From the NCBI GenBank assembly GCA_913059205.1, contig CAJXRM010000003.1:1-64000 (forward strand): 64,000 bases of DNA. Direction: 5' to 3'. This stretch comes from an uncultured Flavobacteriales bacterium (GTDB lineage: Bacteria; Bacteroidota; Bacteroidia; Flavobacteriales_D; Crocinitomicaceae). How positions within the stretch are numbered: the stretch's first letter is position 1; each line of letters begins with the position of its first letter. The notes under the pieces are model-generated. The model saw nothing but the letters and a program-made list of their open reading frames with translations, was not told where the DNA came from and did not search any database. Below, piece after piece: positions 8,127-17,567 of this stretch. Both the position numbers and the translations under genes were made by a program.

Positions 8127-9080
8127 TTATTTCCAAACTCCTCTTTGGGAGAATGCTTCAATGCGGTTATTAATTCTTTTTGTTGGATCAATTGGTTTCA
8201 ATTCCTTCAAGTAAGAACTAATTGCTTTTTTTACAAGTTTAAAGGCTTCATCATGATCTCTGTGTGCACCATTCGTTGGTTCTTTAATCACATCATCCAC
8301 TAAGCCCAATTTTTTCATATCTGTCGAAGTCAATTTTAAAGCGTCAGCTGCTTGTTCTTTGAAATCCCAAGATCTCCATAAAATTGAAGAACAAGACTCT
8401 GGAGAAATAACTGAATACCAAGTATTTTCCATCATTACTACTTTGTCTCCAACACCGATTCCTAGTGCACCACCAGAAGCTCCTTCACCGATAATGATAC
8501 AAATCACAGGAACTTTCAAACGCATCATTTCATATATATTACGCGCTATTGCTTCACCTTGTCCTCTTTCTTCAGCCTCCAATCCTGGAAAAGCACCTGG
8601 GGTATCAATAAAAGTAACGATTGGTTTGTTGAACTTTTCTGCAAGACGCATTAAACGTAAAGCTTTTCTGTATCCTTCTGGATTTGGCATCCCGAAGTTT
8701 CTGAATTGACGCATTTTGGTATTCACTCCCTTTTGTTGTCCAATGAACATGACTGTTTCACCATCTAACAAACCGAAACCACCAACCATTGCTTTATCAT
8801 CTTTTACACCACGATCTCCATGTAATTCTTGAAATTGACCGTCTGTAATTGCATTAATATATGCAAGTGTATATGGTCTATCTGGATGACGTGATAATTG
8901 GACGCGTTGCCAAGGTGTTAACCCTGAAAAAATCTCTTTGGTTTTAGATTTCAACTTTTTTTCAAGTTCATCAATCTTATCCTGCATATCAACCTCCGTA
9001 TTCTCTCCAATTTCTTGGGTTTGAATAATTTGATCTTCCAACTCTTTTAATGGTTCTTCAAAATCTAAATATGTTGCCAT
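8127..9080 (-). CDS. accA: Acetyl-CoA carboxylase carboxyltransferase subunit alpha
   Basis: With AccD it transfers the carboxyl group from biotin-BCCP to acetyl-CoA, forming malonyl-CoA for fatty acid synthesis. The 317-aa protein is full length: N-terminal coiled-coil ([10 protein letters not shown]...ELEKKLK), [58 protein letters not shown] and [15 protein letters not shown], all hallmark AccA blocks. It is divergent from ispE with a 61-bp shared promoter region, and followed by a strong terminator. Confidence 0.97.
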   Translation of the reverse strand: MATYLDFEEPLKELEDQIIQTQEIGENTEVDMQDKIDELEKKLKSKTKEIFSGLTPWQRVQLSRHPDRPYTLAYINAITDGQFQELHGDRGVKDDKAMVGGFGLLDGETVMFIGQQKGVNTKMRQFRNFGMPNPEGYRKALRLMRLAEKFNKPIVTFIDTPGAFPGLEAEERGQGEAIARNIYEMMRLKVPVICIIIGEGASGGALGIGVGDKVVMMENTWYSVISPESCSSILWRSWDFKEQAADALKLTSTDMKKLGLVDDVIKEPTNGAHRDHDEAFKLVKKAISSYLKELKPIDPTKRINNRIEAFSQRGVWK

Positions 9081-9141
9081 TTTAATTCTAATTTGAAAGG
9101 CGAAAGTTACAAAAATTGTTTACTTGTTCTAACTTTGTTCC

Positions 9142-9942
9142 ATGATATTCTTTCCACCAGCAAAGATTAATTTGGGATTACGGGTTCTTGGCAAACGAGA
9201 AGATGGCTTTCATGAAATTGATTCGTGTATGGTAGCTATTCCATTTTTCGATGTGCTAGAAATCTTACATTCTGAAAGTTTTGAGTTCAAACAGACTGGA
9301 TTACAAATAGATGGTGAACCTAATGGAAATTTGGTAGTACGAGCGTATGACTTGGTCGCATCGATTTACGATCTACCTCCAGTTTATATCCATTTGCAAA
9401 AACATATTCCAATGGGTGCTGGATTGGGAGGAGGTTCTGCCGATGCAACCTTTACAATTATTGGATTGAATGAGCTTTTCAATTTGAATTTAATGTCGAT
9501 TGATATTCAAAATCTAGCCTCTCAATTGGGAAGTGATTGTGCATTTTTTGCATCTAGTAGCGCACAAATTGTAAGTGGAAGAGGTGAGGTGTTAACTCCA
9601 TATTCAGTGGATTTGAAGAATATGTACTTGAAAATAGTAAATCCGGGTATTCACATTTCAACTCACGAGGCATTTTCGAATGTTAAATTGTCTTCATCTG
9701 AGAAATCAGTAAAAAATGTATTGGAACAACCGATAAAAAGTTGGAGTGCTGAATTGAAAAATGACTTTGAATCTTCAGTTATTGATCAATATCCAATATT
9801 GAGTGATATTAAAAGTAAGCTATATCAAGAAGGAGCAGTATACGCTAGTATGACAGGAAGTGGCTCAACTATGTTTGCGATATACGAATTCGAGCCTAAG
9901 CCTACTTTTGAGAATTATTTCGAGCGTATAATGAAGTTGTAA
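9142..9942 (+). CDS. ispE: 4-diphosphocytidyl-2-C-methyl-D-erythritol kinase
   Basis: This GHMP kinase of the MEP isoprenoid pathway phosphorylates CDP-ME at the 2-position. The 266-aa protein shows PPAKINLGLRVLGKREDGFHEID at the N-terminus (K8), the GHMP ATP loop PMGAGLGGGSADA (90-102), LGSDCAFF with the catalytic-type D132, and MTGSGSTMF near residue 238. Length is normal. A TAACTTTG box at 9130-9137 resembles a Bacteroidota -7 element, but it sits only 4 bp before the ATG, so promoter use there would imply an almost leaderless mRNA. Confidence 0.95.
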   Translation: MIFFPPAKINLGLRVLGKREDGFHEIDSCMVAIPFFDVLEILHSESFEFKQTGLQIDGEPNGNLVVRAYDLVASIYDLPPVYIHLQKHIPMGAGLGGGSADATFTIIGLNELFNLNLMSIDIQNLASQLGSDCAFFASSSAQIVSGRGEVLTPYSVDLKNMYLKIVNPGIHISTHEAFSNVKLSSSEKSVKNVLEQPIKSWSAELKNDFESSVIDQYPILSDIKSKLYQEGAVYASMTGSGSTMFAIYEFEPKPTFENYFERIMKL

Positions 9943-9972
9943 TAATTTAAACCGAAATGGACTTAATTTACA

Positions 9973-12201
9973 CTAGTTTTTAATCATTTTCTTTACAACA
10001 ATTTCCCCGTTCTCTAATTGAATGTTCACGAAGTAAATTCCTGATGGATATAATGATGAATCAATACTAACTTTATTCGCATCTATCGCTAATGAATCAA
10101 TGATTTTGCCTTCCAAATTTGTAAGCTGAACAAATTGAATTCGCTTTTCTACAGACGAGATTGTAAATGTATGCGATGTTGGATTTGGGTACAGGACAAC
10201 CGTGTTTTCATAACTTGATTCAGTTAATGAAGCCGTGCTGTTGGGATCATGTTCAAAACGATAAACACCACCTAAATCTTGTCCAACATACAACTCTAAG
10301 TTTCCGTCATTGTTTAAATCATTAATCCAAAATGAACTATAGGCTTGCGTTTTTATATTTGCATAATTATCGGATATTAATGTAAACGATTCAGTTGGAT
10401 CAAGGTTTCCATCTATACCTGTATAGAAATTACAACGGCCAGTTAAATCACCCAAGATCAATCTCGTTTCCCCATTATATCGAAAAAAATGTGGCGAAGG
10501 ATATCCATCTGGATTTGCAGTTGAGACATCAATGTTTCCTAGGTTGGAGTTGGATAATTGAAATGATGGAGAGCTTGAGGTACCAATGTTTCTGTAATAT
10601 ACCAATTCGCCTGTTTTCTTACCAAGAATTAAATCCAAGAGACCATCGTTATTTAAGTCAAAAAGTTGAGGGAAACAATAAGAATTCACGGTTATTGTTT
10701 GGTTCAGGTTATCCTTATAATTTATTTGTCCTGATGCAAAAACTGCTCCTGAACCAGTTGACATGTTTTGAAAGTAAACTAATGTTCCATCTTCTCTTCC
10801 AATCAATAAATCCTGATCACCATCACCGTCAATATCTCCAAAAGTTGGTATACTTCGAAGACCATAATTAGCAAGGTTCAAATCCAAATAGTTGTCATCT
10901 ATCAAGGTAAAAGCGGGAGAATTGGTTGTTCCCGTATTTCTGTAATAAGAAAGAACACTTTCTTTATCTAAAACATCTTTGTACTGGTAAAAATTACCAA
11001 TTATCATATCTTCTAGTCCGTCTTCGTTAATATCAACAAATACGGGAACTGCGCCTGTTCCATGGTCAATCATGTCTTTTTGAAGAAAATTTTTCTCAGT
11101 GTATATAAAAGTAGGATTGTTAGTTGTTCCTAAGTTTTTGTAAAATAAAACACTTGTTCTATTTTCAGATACGTTTTTCGCATTTGGACAAACAATCAAA
11201 TCTTTCACACCATCAAAGTCAACGTCTAAATAAAAGGATGCTGGAAACAGTTGCATGTTCGCAGGAATCGTATTGGATGGAAAGTTGTTGTCTTGACTGA
11301 TCATTGGTGAATCCGTATTGGGTGCTGTGCCTCCATTTACTAAAAGTGTAAGATTTGTGTAAGAAACATCACCCAAAACTAAATCTAACACACCAGAATT
11401 ATTACTGTCAAATGCCAAAATTGTGGAGCCTGCGTGCTTTGCAGCAATTTCTATAATTCCTCTTTCAGGATTTGCAATATTGCCTCCAACACACGGAGAG
11501 TTCGGATCATTTAATACAACCGAACTTGTATTTAGATCTTCAGAGAATTTTCCCCAACATTCATTTTTTACAATGAATTTCAATGAATCGGGAATACCGT
11601 ATAATTCCATTGATTGATTTTGATGGTATTCAACGTGTTGACCACTAATATGAAAGGTGAGAACATCAATATCACCATCACCATCAACATCAATAATTGC
11701 CGGAATATCTGATGAACTTACATATAAGTTTGAATACCCGTTTGGATATTGTGAGTAAAGTAAATCGTCGAATAATTCCCATTGTAAACCGTCAACTACA
11801 TTGCCCACGTTACGATAAACTGATAAACCTCCAATACCATACGTGAATAAATCTTTCCTTCCGTCGTTGTCAAAATCGACTAAAGTGGATCGATAGCGAA
11901 TGTCTGAGGGAAAATATTGATCAGCGTTGTAAAGAAATTCGTAATGTCGATTGATTCCAGTACCTTCTTGTAAAAAAACACGAATATTGTTCGAGCTTCG
12001 ATCAAATACATACAAATCTAAGTCACCATCAAAATCAAAATCAAAATCGGCAAACTGTGAGTAATTTAATCCGCCTGCCCAAGGGTTATTGATTGAATTC
12101 GAATTGACAGTAACAGGAATTGAAGGATTAAATTCAAAACTGAATTGCGCAAAAAGTCCAGAACTTACTAGAAAAAAAAGAAAGGTTAAGGAAATCCGCA
12201 T
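9973..12201 (-). CDS. Secreted VCBS/FG-GAP repeat protein with T9SS tail
   Basis: This is a 742-aa exported protein with signal peptide RISLTFLFFLVSSGLFAQ. At least six aspartate-rich FG-GAP/VCBS calcium-binding-like repeats are visible, such as DFDFDGDLDLYVFD, DVDGDGDIDVLTF, DINEDGLEDMIIGN, DIDGDGDQDLLIG and DLNNDGLLDLILG. They suggest a beta-propeller. The C-terminal ~75 residues form a T9SS type A sorting domain (VLYPNPTSHTFTIS ... GIYFVNIQLENGEIVVKKMI). The protein is likely exported by T9SS and attached to the cell surface or released. Adhesion or carbohydrate binding is plausible; no enzyme motif is seen. Confidence 0.9.
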   Translation of the reverse strand: MRISLTFLFFLVSSGLFAQFSFEFNPSIPVTVNSNSINNPWAGGLNYSQFADFDFDFDGDLDLYVFDRSSNNIRVFLQEGTGINRHYEFLYNADQYFPSDIRYRSTLVDFDNDGRKDLFTYGIGGLSVYRNVGNVVDGLQWELFDDLLYSQYPNGYSNLYVSSSDIPAIIDVDGDGDIDVLTFHISGQHVEYHQNQSMELYGIPDSLKFIVKNECWGKFSEDLNTSSVVLNDPNSPCVGGNIANPERGIIEIAAKHAGSTILAFDSNNSGVLDLVLGDVSYTNLTLLVNGGTAPNTDSPMISQDNNFPSNTIPANMQLFPASFYLDVDFDGVKDLIVCPNAKNVSENRTSVLFYKNLGTTNNPTFIYTEKNFLQKDMIDHGTGAVPVFVDINEDGLEDMIIGNFYQYKDVLDKESVLSYYRNTGTTNSPAFTLIDDNYLDLNLANYGLRSIPTFGDIDGDGDQDLLIGREDGTLVYFQNMSTGSGAVFASGQINYKDNLNQTITVNSYCFPQLFDLNNDGLLDLILGKKTGELVYYRNIGTSSSPSFQLSNSNLGNIDVSTANPDGYPSPHFFRYNGETRLILGDLTGRCNFYTGIDGNLDPTESFTLISDNYANIKTQAYSSFWINDLNNDGNLELYVGQDLGGVYRFEHDPNSTASLTESSYENTVVLYPNPTSHTFTISSVEKRIQFVQLTNLEGKIIDSLAIDANKVSIDSSLYPSGIYFVNIQLENGEIVVKKMIKN

Positions 12202-12294
12202 AAAGAAAATTTAGTATTCTAATAATATAACGTTTCGAATGACGATTCGTTGGTCTTTTGCACAAAAATCGTAAATATTTACAGGAAAGATGTG

Positions 12295-13752
12295 CTAATC
12301 TTCAATTTTGGTGTTGAAAAGTAAAGTGTTTCCATCATCAAATCGTTTTATCGGAACAAAAGAGGTATCTAAAAGATGAACTAAAGAATCATTGATATAA
12401 AAGTAATTTGCTTTTGAATTGGGGTTAATTGTTTTGGAATACGGGAGCAGATTTAGTTTATCGTTGTTTTGTGTATAATAGTGAAATGATGGGTTAAACA
12501 ACCAATGGGTTTCAATGGAATTTGTTTGGTTTGAACTGTGTTCCGCTATTTTTTGCATTACTTTAATTGTATGTGCATCATAATTCCATTCTCTTACTTG
12601 ATACGGTGTAGCAGTATGAAATAAGTGGTGAATTCCAAAAAATGAGATGATTAACGCCATTAATCCTTTTATCCATTTTTGATGAATCGATTTGAAATGC
12701 ACGTGCATTGAAATTAGCATCGTGATAAATAATGGGTAATAAAACAGTGCTGTTCTGCCATTTAGGTTGGGCGTGTTCATGAGTGCACATTGAAAAATAT
12801 TAATCGAAATTACCATTCCCAAAACAATAGTGGAGACATATTCAGGCTTCTGTATTTCTTTTATTTTCTCTTTCGTTTTCAAAAAACGCACGAATAGAAT
12901 CAGAAAGTGAATTAGGCTTAATATGAGAATAAAATAGGTGATAAAGTTCGTTGTTAGAAAAATTCGGCTATTGTATAGCGCATTGTACGTCGTTGATTTA
13001 ATGGTCTCTTCAATAAATCCGTTGGATGTCCAAAATCGAAATTCATTATTGCCATTCATTTTTAGAATAGGCGTGATAATCAAAGCAAGAAATCCTATTG
13101 CGGATAGACCAAGAAACAAAAAGCTTTTAAGCGAAAAAGTATTTTTTTGTCTTTGAACATTGATAAAAAAACAAAGTGTCAATACACAAACTGTTAACCA
13201 GAAAATTAAGAGTGTAAAATTTGCATAACTCGCTAAGGTAGCTAGAACAAAAGCCATCCATATATGTTTGGAATTAGACTGATTGAAGCTTGTGATCAAA
13301 TAACTTAAGGAAAGCAGCATCAAGCCAACTGACATCCCGTAACCACGACAAAGTCCAAAAAAGTCCAATAAATAAGGATTCATTAAAAACAAGAGGATTG
13401 CAGGAATAAAAAAAAGTGATTTTTGAGTTAAAATTGCTGTAAGAATGCGATAAATTCCAAACGAATAGAACGCAAATGAAAGTACATTTGGCAGACGAAG
13501 TATAATTTCATCAGTACCGAAAAGTGTAATCATTAACTTCGTGAGCAATGTGTTCAATATATGGTTGTTTGGAACAGAATCAGGATACATCATTATTTCC
13601 CAATAACTATATTTCGAATACGAAAAAACGGTAGTTACTTCGTCGTGGGTCATTGGAACAAACGAAGCTTTGAAAAAGATATAAATAAATACGGCAATCA
13701 CTAAAATGAAAAACGCACTTAAATTAATCTTAGCCAATATTCCTTTATTCAT
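12295..13752 (-). CDS. GT-C fold membrane glycosyltransferase (GT39/ArnT-like)
   Basis: This is a 485-aa polytopic membrane protein with about ten hydrophobic helices. The first periplasmic loop carries THDEVTT (D37-E38), the conserved acidic motif of GT-C lipid-linked sugar transferases. RLPNVLSF and LRLPN-type blocks follow helix 2, as in PMT_2/ArnT-like proteins. The C-terminal ~80 residues are soluble. It is predicted to transfer a sugar from a polyprenyl-phosphate donor on the periplasmic face; donor and acceptor are unknown. It is monocistronic, with 93 bp between it and the VCBS protein gene. Confidence 0.8.
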   Translation of the reverse strand: MNKGILAKINLSAFFILVIAVFIYIFFKASFVPMTHDEVTTVFSYSKYSYWEIMMYPDSVPNNHILNTLLTKLMITLFGTDEIILRLPNVLSFAFYSFGIYRILTAILTQKSLFFIPAILLFLMNPYLLDFFGLCRGYGMSVGLMLLSLSYLITSFNQSNSKHIWMAFVLATLASYANFTLLIFWLTVCVLTLCFFINVQRQKNTFSLKSFLFLGLSAIGFLALIITPILKMNGNNEFRFWTSNGFIEETIKSTTYNALYNSRIFLTTNFITYFILILSLIHFLILFVRFLKTKEKIKEIQKPEYVSTIVLGMVISINIFQCALMNTPNLNGRTALFYYPLFITMLISMHVHFKSIHQKWIKGLMALIISFFGIHHLFHTATPYQVREWNYDAHTIKVMQKIAEHSSNQTNSIETHWLFNPSFHYYTQNNDKLNLLPYSKTINPNSKANYFYINDSLVHLLDTSFVPIKRFDDGNTLLFNTKIED

Positions 13753-13904
13753 TGAATTGAATTTACTAGAATGACAATATTACCTTAAAATTTGGAAATA
13801 TTCATATGAATTTAGCATTCCAATAGTTTGTATATAATTTACCGCAAAGGGAAAGCAACTTATCGGAATTTGTATGGTCTTACTAGCAAATCAAATCAAA
13901 TTAA

Positions 13905-15149
13905 ATGAAAAATCAAATTTTGACTGTACTGACAGTTATTCTTATTTCTGCAACTTCGTTCTCTCAAGAAACAGCTAAGGTTTTATTTATAGGAAATAGT
14001 TATACTTATGTAAACGATTTGCCTTCAATGTTAAGTAATATTGCCGCTTCATTCGGTGATCAAGTAACTCATGATTCGCAAACCCCAGGTGGAACAACCT
14101 TTCAAGGTCACACACAGAATGCTGCGACTTGGACAAAAATAAATAGTCAAATTTGGGATTTTGTAGTTCTTCAAGCGCAAAGTCAAGAGCCATCTTTTCC
14201 TGATTCACAAGTAAACAGTAGTACAATTCCGTATGCAATGCAGTTGGCGGATAGCGTCTATGCGAATAACTTTTGTACAGAAGTGTTAATGTATATGACT
14301 TGGGGAAGAAAAAATGGAGATCCACAGTGGGGACCAATCTCAACTTTTGAAGGTATGAATGATCGGTTGCGTTCGGCTTATTTAAGAATAGCTGATTCCG
14401 TTCAGGGTTCAGTTTCACCAGTTGGAAGTGCTTGGAGATATGTACGAGAAAACTATCCAACAATTGAATTATACAATCCTGATGAATCACATCCAAGTGT
14501 TGCTGGTACATACTTAGCGGCTTGTACGTTTTACGCATCTATTTTTAGAAAAACACCAGTTGGATCAACATTTATTAGCTCATTAAGTCCAACAGACGCG
14601 GCTATTCTTCAGAATGCGGCTGCATTAACGGTTATGGATAGTTTAGATTTTTTCAATTTGCGACCAATAACAGAGCATACCCAAGCGAATTTTTCATATG
14701 TTCCAAATGATCCTGAAATACAGTTTGTAAATGAAAGTACAAAGGCATTGACATATTCTTGGGATTTTGGAGATGGAAATACATCAACTGCCAAAAATCC
14801 AACTCACACATTCAATTCAAATTCGACTTATACAGTTGAATTGATAGCTGAAAGTCCTTGTGATACAGATGTGATAACAACTCAAATTACGATAAATTTG
14901 GCAACACTTGAAGAGTCTATTCCAGAAGGAGTTCAACTTATTTCAATTGCTCCAGGTGTTTATTCAATACACTGCGATTCTGAGATTTCAAATGTTGATT
15001 TAGTATCATTGAACGGAAGCCACTTGACTGTAGATTCGCATATGGAGAACAGTCTGTTTATCGACCTAAGTTCATTCGAGAAAGGTCATTATTTCTTGAG
15101 GTTTGATTCAGGTAATGAACTGGTTTCGATGAGGTTAGTTAACATCTGA
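13905..15149 (+). CDS. Secreted SGNH-like hydrolase (DUF4886) with PKD domain
   Basis: This is a 414-aa exported protein with signal peptide KNQILTVLTVILISATSFSQ. An SGNH/DUF4886 esterase-like domain spans about 24-220: block I is FIGNSYTY with nucleophile S32, and block V is DESHPSVAGTY with D193 and H196. A PKD domain follows (about 257-325) with the signature TYSWDFGDGNTSTAKNPTHTF. The C-terminal ~75 residues resemble a divergent T9SS tail (GHYFLRFDSGNELVSMRLV) but lack the YPNP opening, so surface anchoring is uncertain. It may deacylate polysaccharides; the substrate is unknown. Confidence 0.82.
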   Translation: MKNQILTVLTVILISATSFSQETAKVLFIGNSYTYVNDLPSMLSNIAASFGDQVTHDSQTPGGTTFQGHTQNAATWTKINSQIWDFVVLQAQSQEPSFPDSQVNSSTIPYAMQLADSVYANNFCTEVLMYMTWGRKNGDPQWGPISTFEGMNDRLRSAYLRIADSVQGSVSPVGSAWRYVRENYPTIELYNPDESHPSVAGTYLAACTFYASIFRKTPVGSTFISSLSPTDAAILQNAAALTVMDSLDFFNLRPITEHTQANFSYVPNDPEIQFVNESTKALTYSWDFGDGNTSTAKNPTHTFNSNSTYTVELIAESPCDTDVITTQITINLATLEESIPEGVQLISIAPGVYSIHCDSEISNVDLVSLNGSHLTVDSHMENSLFIDLSSFEKGHYFLRFDSGNELVSMRLVNI

Positions 15150-15243
15150 TTGCTTCAACTGTTAATTGAAGTTAAATAAACGATGAGAAAATACGATTAG
15201 GAGATTGATGTGCGTTTGAAGATAAACCAAAATCAATTATCCT

Positions 15244-16569
15244 ATGAAAGTTTTATTTGAAAATGTATTTTTTAAGATGGGAATGATTCTCGTCTTAATT
15301 CTCATTCTATTGATTCCTGCCGTAATGGTCCAGGATTTAATCCAAGAGCGAATGTCTAGGCAAGACGAAGCAATTGACGAAGTCAGCTCCAAGCACGCTG
15401 GAGACCAACTTTTTACCGGGCCGATACTGACAATTCCCTATTGGACTTCGAAACAAGTTAAAAATTCAGATGGTTCGTATAAAGAAATTCGCGAACAGCA
15501 CTATTATCATGTTCTTCCTGAGGCGTTAAATGTGAACGGAACGGTTACTCCAGAAAAACGTCAAAGAGGAATTTTTGAAGTCGTGGTATATGGTTCAAAA
15601 TTAAAAGTCGATGGTTTTTTTGATAGTTATGCTTTTGAAAGTGAAGGAATAACGGCAGAAAACATTGAACTGGAAAAAGCATTTGTGAGTATTGGAATTA
15701 CCGATTTAAAAGGAATTACCGAACAAGTTGAATTTAAAATGAATGATTCTGTGGTTATGTTTAATCCAGGACTTATTTCATCTCAAGTCTTAAGTTCAGG
15801 TTTACATATTCGTTTTCCGTTGAAGGAAATGCCCAAAAAGATGGAGTTTTCATTTGATCTATCTCTAAATGGAAGTGAGCGATTAATTTTCACTCCAATT
15901 GGTAAAGTCACAAATGTAAAACTTGATTCAAAATGGACTGAGCCAAGTTTTGATGGGTCATTTTTACCTTCGAAACGCACTGTTTCTGACAAAGGATTCA
16001 CTGCCAATTGGAAAGTATTACATTTAAACAGAAATTACCCACAAAGTTGGACGGACGATAAACATTCACTGTCAGGATCGAAATTCGGTGTAGATTTAAA
16101 GTTACCGGTTGATGTATATCAAAAATCAATGCGCGTTGCAAAGTATGCATTGCTGTTCATTGTATTAACGTATTTGGTTTTCTTCTTTGTAGAGATTCTT
16201 AACAAGATTTTAATTCATCCAATTCAGTATATTTTGGTCGGAATCGCTTTGGTATTATTTTATGTCTTAATGCTCGCTTTTAGTGAACAATTGTATTTTG
16301 ATTTGGCTTACATTCTTGCAGCTTTAATGACAATTGGGCTTGTGTTTCTGTATTGCCGTTCCATTTTGAAATCTTGGGGGTTAGCAGCAATGACTGGAGC
16401 AATCTTGACAATTCTTTACGGATTCATTTTTGTGATTATTCAAATTCAAGATTACGCCTTATTGTTCGGAAGTTTGGGAATCTTTCTGATACTCGCTGTG
16501 ACTATGTACTTTTCTAGAAAGGTAGATTGGTTTAGTGTTGGGGTGGAAGAAGAAACCAGTAAAGAATAA
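15244..16569 (+). CDS. creD: Cell envelope integrity inner membrane protein CreD
   Basis: This is a 441-aa CreD family protein. It has an N-terminal membrane helix (about 12-30), a large periplasmic region containing the family motif HAGDQLFTGPILTIPYW, and then LKEMPKKMEFSFDLSLNGSERLIFTPIGK. The SFLPSKRTVSDKGFTANWKVLHLNRNYPQSW block and five or six C-terminal helices complete it. CreD is linked to envelope stress and colicin tolerance in Enterobacteria; its biochemical role is unclear. No creBC regulators are nearby. It ends at a bidirectional terminator. Confidence 0.93.
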   Translation: MKVLFENVFFKMGMILVLILILLIPAVMVQDLIQERMSRQDEAIDEVSSKHAGDQLFTGPILTIPYWTSKQVKNSDGSYKEIREQHYYHVLPEALNVNGTVTPEKRQRGIFEVVVYGSKLKVDGFFDSYAFESEGITAENIELEKAFVSIGITDLKGITEQVEFKMNDSVVMFNPGLISSQVLSSGLHIRFPLKEMPKKMEFSFDLSLNGSERLIFTPIGKVTNVKLDSKWTEPSFDGSFLPSKRTVSDKGFTANWKVLHLNRNYPQSWTDDKHSLSGSKFGVDLKLPVDVYQKSMRVAKYALLFIVLTYLVFFFVEILNKILIHPIQYILVGIALVLFYVLMLAFSEQLYFDLAYILAALMTIGLVFLYCRSILKSWGLAAMTGAILTILYGFIFVIIQIQDYALLFGSLGIFLILAVTMYFSRKVDWFSVGVEEETSKE

Positions 16570-16588
16570 AAAGTAGATTTTTAAATGC

Positions 16589-16620
16589 AAAAAGTGCCTC
16601 TCAATTGGGTGGCACTTTTT
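16589..16620. terminator. Bidirectional terminator between creD and nitroreductase
   Basis: Inverted repeat AAAAAGTGCC (16589-16598) pairs with GGCACTTTTT (16611-16620) around a 12-nt loop. An A-run on one side and a T-run on the other serve both convergent genes. It touches the stop codon of the nitroreductase gene. Confidence 0.85.
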
Positions 16621-17255
16621 TATTTTATTGTATCAAATAAATCAATTTGATCTTTTCGCACTTTTGCAAGGTGTTGAGTTGAATCTTCTTTATGTCTGTA
16701 ACCAATCGGACAAACAAGAATTGGTGTTAGGTGCTTGTCTTTTAAGCTTAAAATTTCCGAGTAACGCTCTGGAATAAAGCCTTCCATTGGAGTAGAGTCA
16801 ATCCGAAGAGTTGCGCACGTATGGAGTAATTGTCCCAAAGCAATATAAGCTTGTTTGCTTGCCCAAATTAATTTATCCTCACTAGACATTTCAGAAAACG
16901 TTTTCTTCATAAAGTTGCCATAGTTTTTAACTTGATCAGGATTGCTTTCTCTAGTCGAAATAATATTTTCTACATATTCGTCGACATGTTTGTCCGTTAA
17001 ATCGTTATACGCACAAATGACGATGAGGTGGGAGGCGTCTAAAACTTGCTTTTGACCATATGAAGCTGGAACAAGCTGCTCCCGCAATGAAACGTTTTCG
17101 ACAATCAGAAAATGATTGGGCTGTAATCCATAAGAACTAGCCGTTAATCGCAAAGATTCTTTAATAATTTCGATGTCTGAGGAAGAAATTTTTTTTGAAA
17201 CATCGAATTGTTTCGTAGCATAGCGCCAATTTAAATCTTCAATTATTTTGTGCAT
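16620..17255 (-). CDS. Nitroreductase family NAD(P)H-dependent oxidoreductase
   Basis: This is a 211-aa FMN-dependent nitroreductase/dihydropteridine reductase-like enzyme of the NfsB group. Characteristic blocks are WRYATKQFD near residue 10, SSYGLQPNHFLIVEN (about 40-54), ASKQAYIALGQLL, and DSTPMEGFIPERY near 153-165. It is cytoplasmic, with no signal peptide. It probably reduces quinones or nitroaromatics with NAD(P)H; the natural substrate is not evident. It is transcribed alone and ends in the shared terminator. Confidence 0.88.
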   Translation of the reverse strand: MHKIIEDLNWRYATKQFDVSKKISSSDIEIIKESLRLTASSYGLQPNHFLIVENVSLREQLVPASYGQKQVLDASHLIVICAYNDLTDKHVDEYVENIISTRESNPDQVKNYGNFMKKTFSEMSSEDKLIWASKQAYIALGQLLHTCATLRIDSTPMEGFIPERYSEILSLKDKHLTPILVCPIGYRHKEDSTQHLAKVRKDQIDLFDTIK

Positions 17256-17396
17256 CGTGACATTTTTAAACTACAAAGAACGCAAAATAATATCGAACAC
17301 GTGAATAACTTTGTGGATAGAAAAATCGGTTTCATTAAAAATTGAGACCTTAAATACTGCAATTTTGTACTTATTAACCATCAAAACTATCAGATT

Positions 17397-17567
17397 ATGG
17401 AAACTTTATTGAGCCTTGAAGAACAAATAGCAGAACTTACTGCGCAATTAACTGGAGACATGTTCTCGGATATGGATATCAAGGATAAAATTCACAATCT
17501 TGACATGCAATTAAAAGGAGTAAAGCCTACAGATAGCCATTTTGATTGTGTAGGTTGCGGTTCTTGA
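17397..17567 (+). CDS. Small conserved-looking protein ending in DCVGCGS
   Basis: This is an open 56-aa frame, ATG at 17397 and TGA at 17565-17567. It encodes an acidic amphipathic helix-rich protein starting METLLSLEEQIAELTAQL, with a middle part GDMFSDMDIKDKIHNLDMQL and C-terminal KPTDSHFDCVGCGS. The two C-terminal cysteines (CVGC) could bind metal or form a thiol pair. Regular codon use and clean design (heptad-like helix plus Cys tail) argue that it is real. I have an unverified recollection of similar CxGCGS-tailed small proteins in other Bacteroidota. It is convergent with, and directly abuts, the ankyrin gene. Function unknown. Confidence 0.7.
   Translation: METLLSLEEQIAELTAQLTGDMFSDMDIKDKIHNLDMQLKGVKPTDSHFDCVGCGS

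Noticed and set aside
9130-9137. TAACTTTG as the ispE promoter -7 element
   Set aside because: It matches the element but lies only 4 bp before the ATG and has no -33 partner at proper spacing.
17397-17567. RiPP biosynthetic cluster around the DCVGCGS peptide
   Set aside because: Neighbours are a nitroreductase and an ankyrin protein on the other strand. There is no dehydratase, radical-SAM or peptidase-transporter, and the ATP-grasp gene is 31 kb away, so no cluster can be supported.
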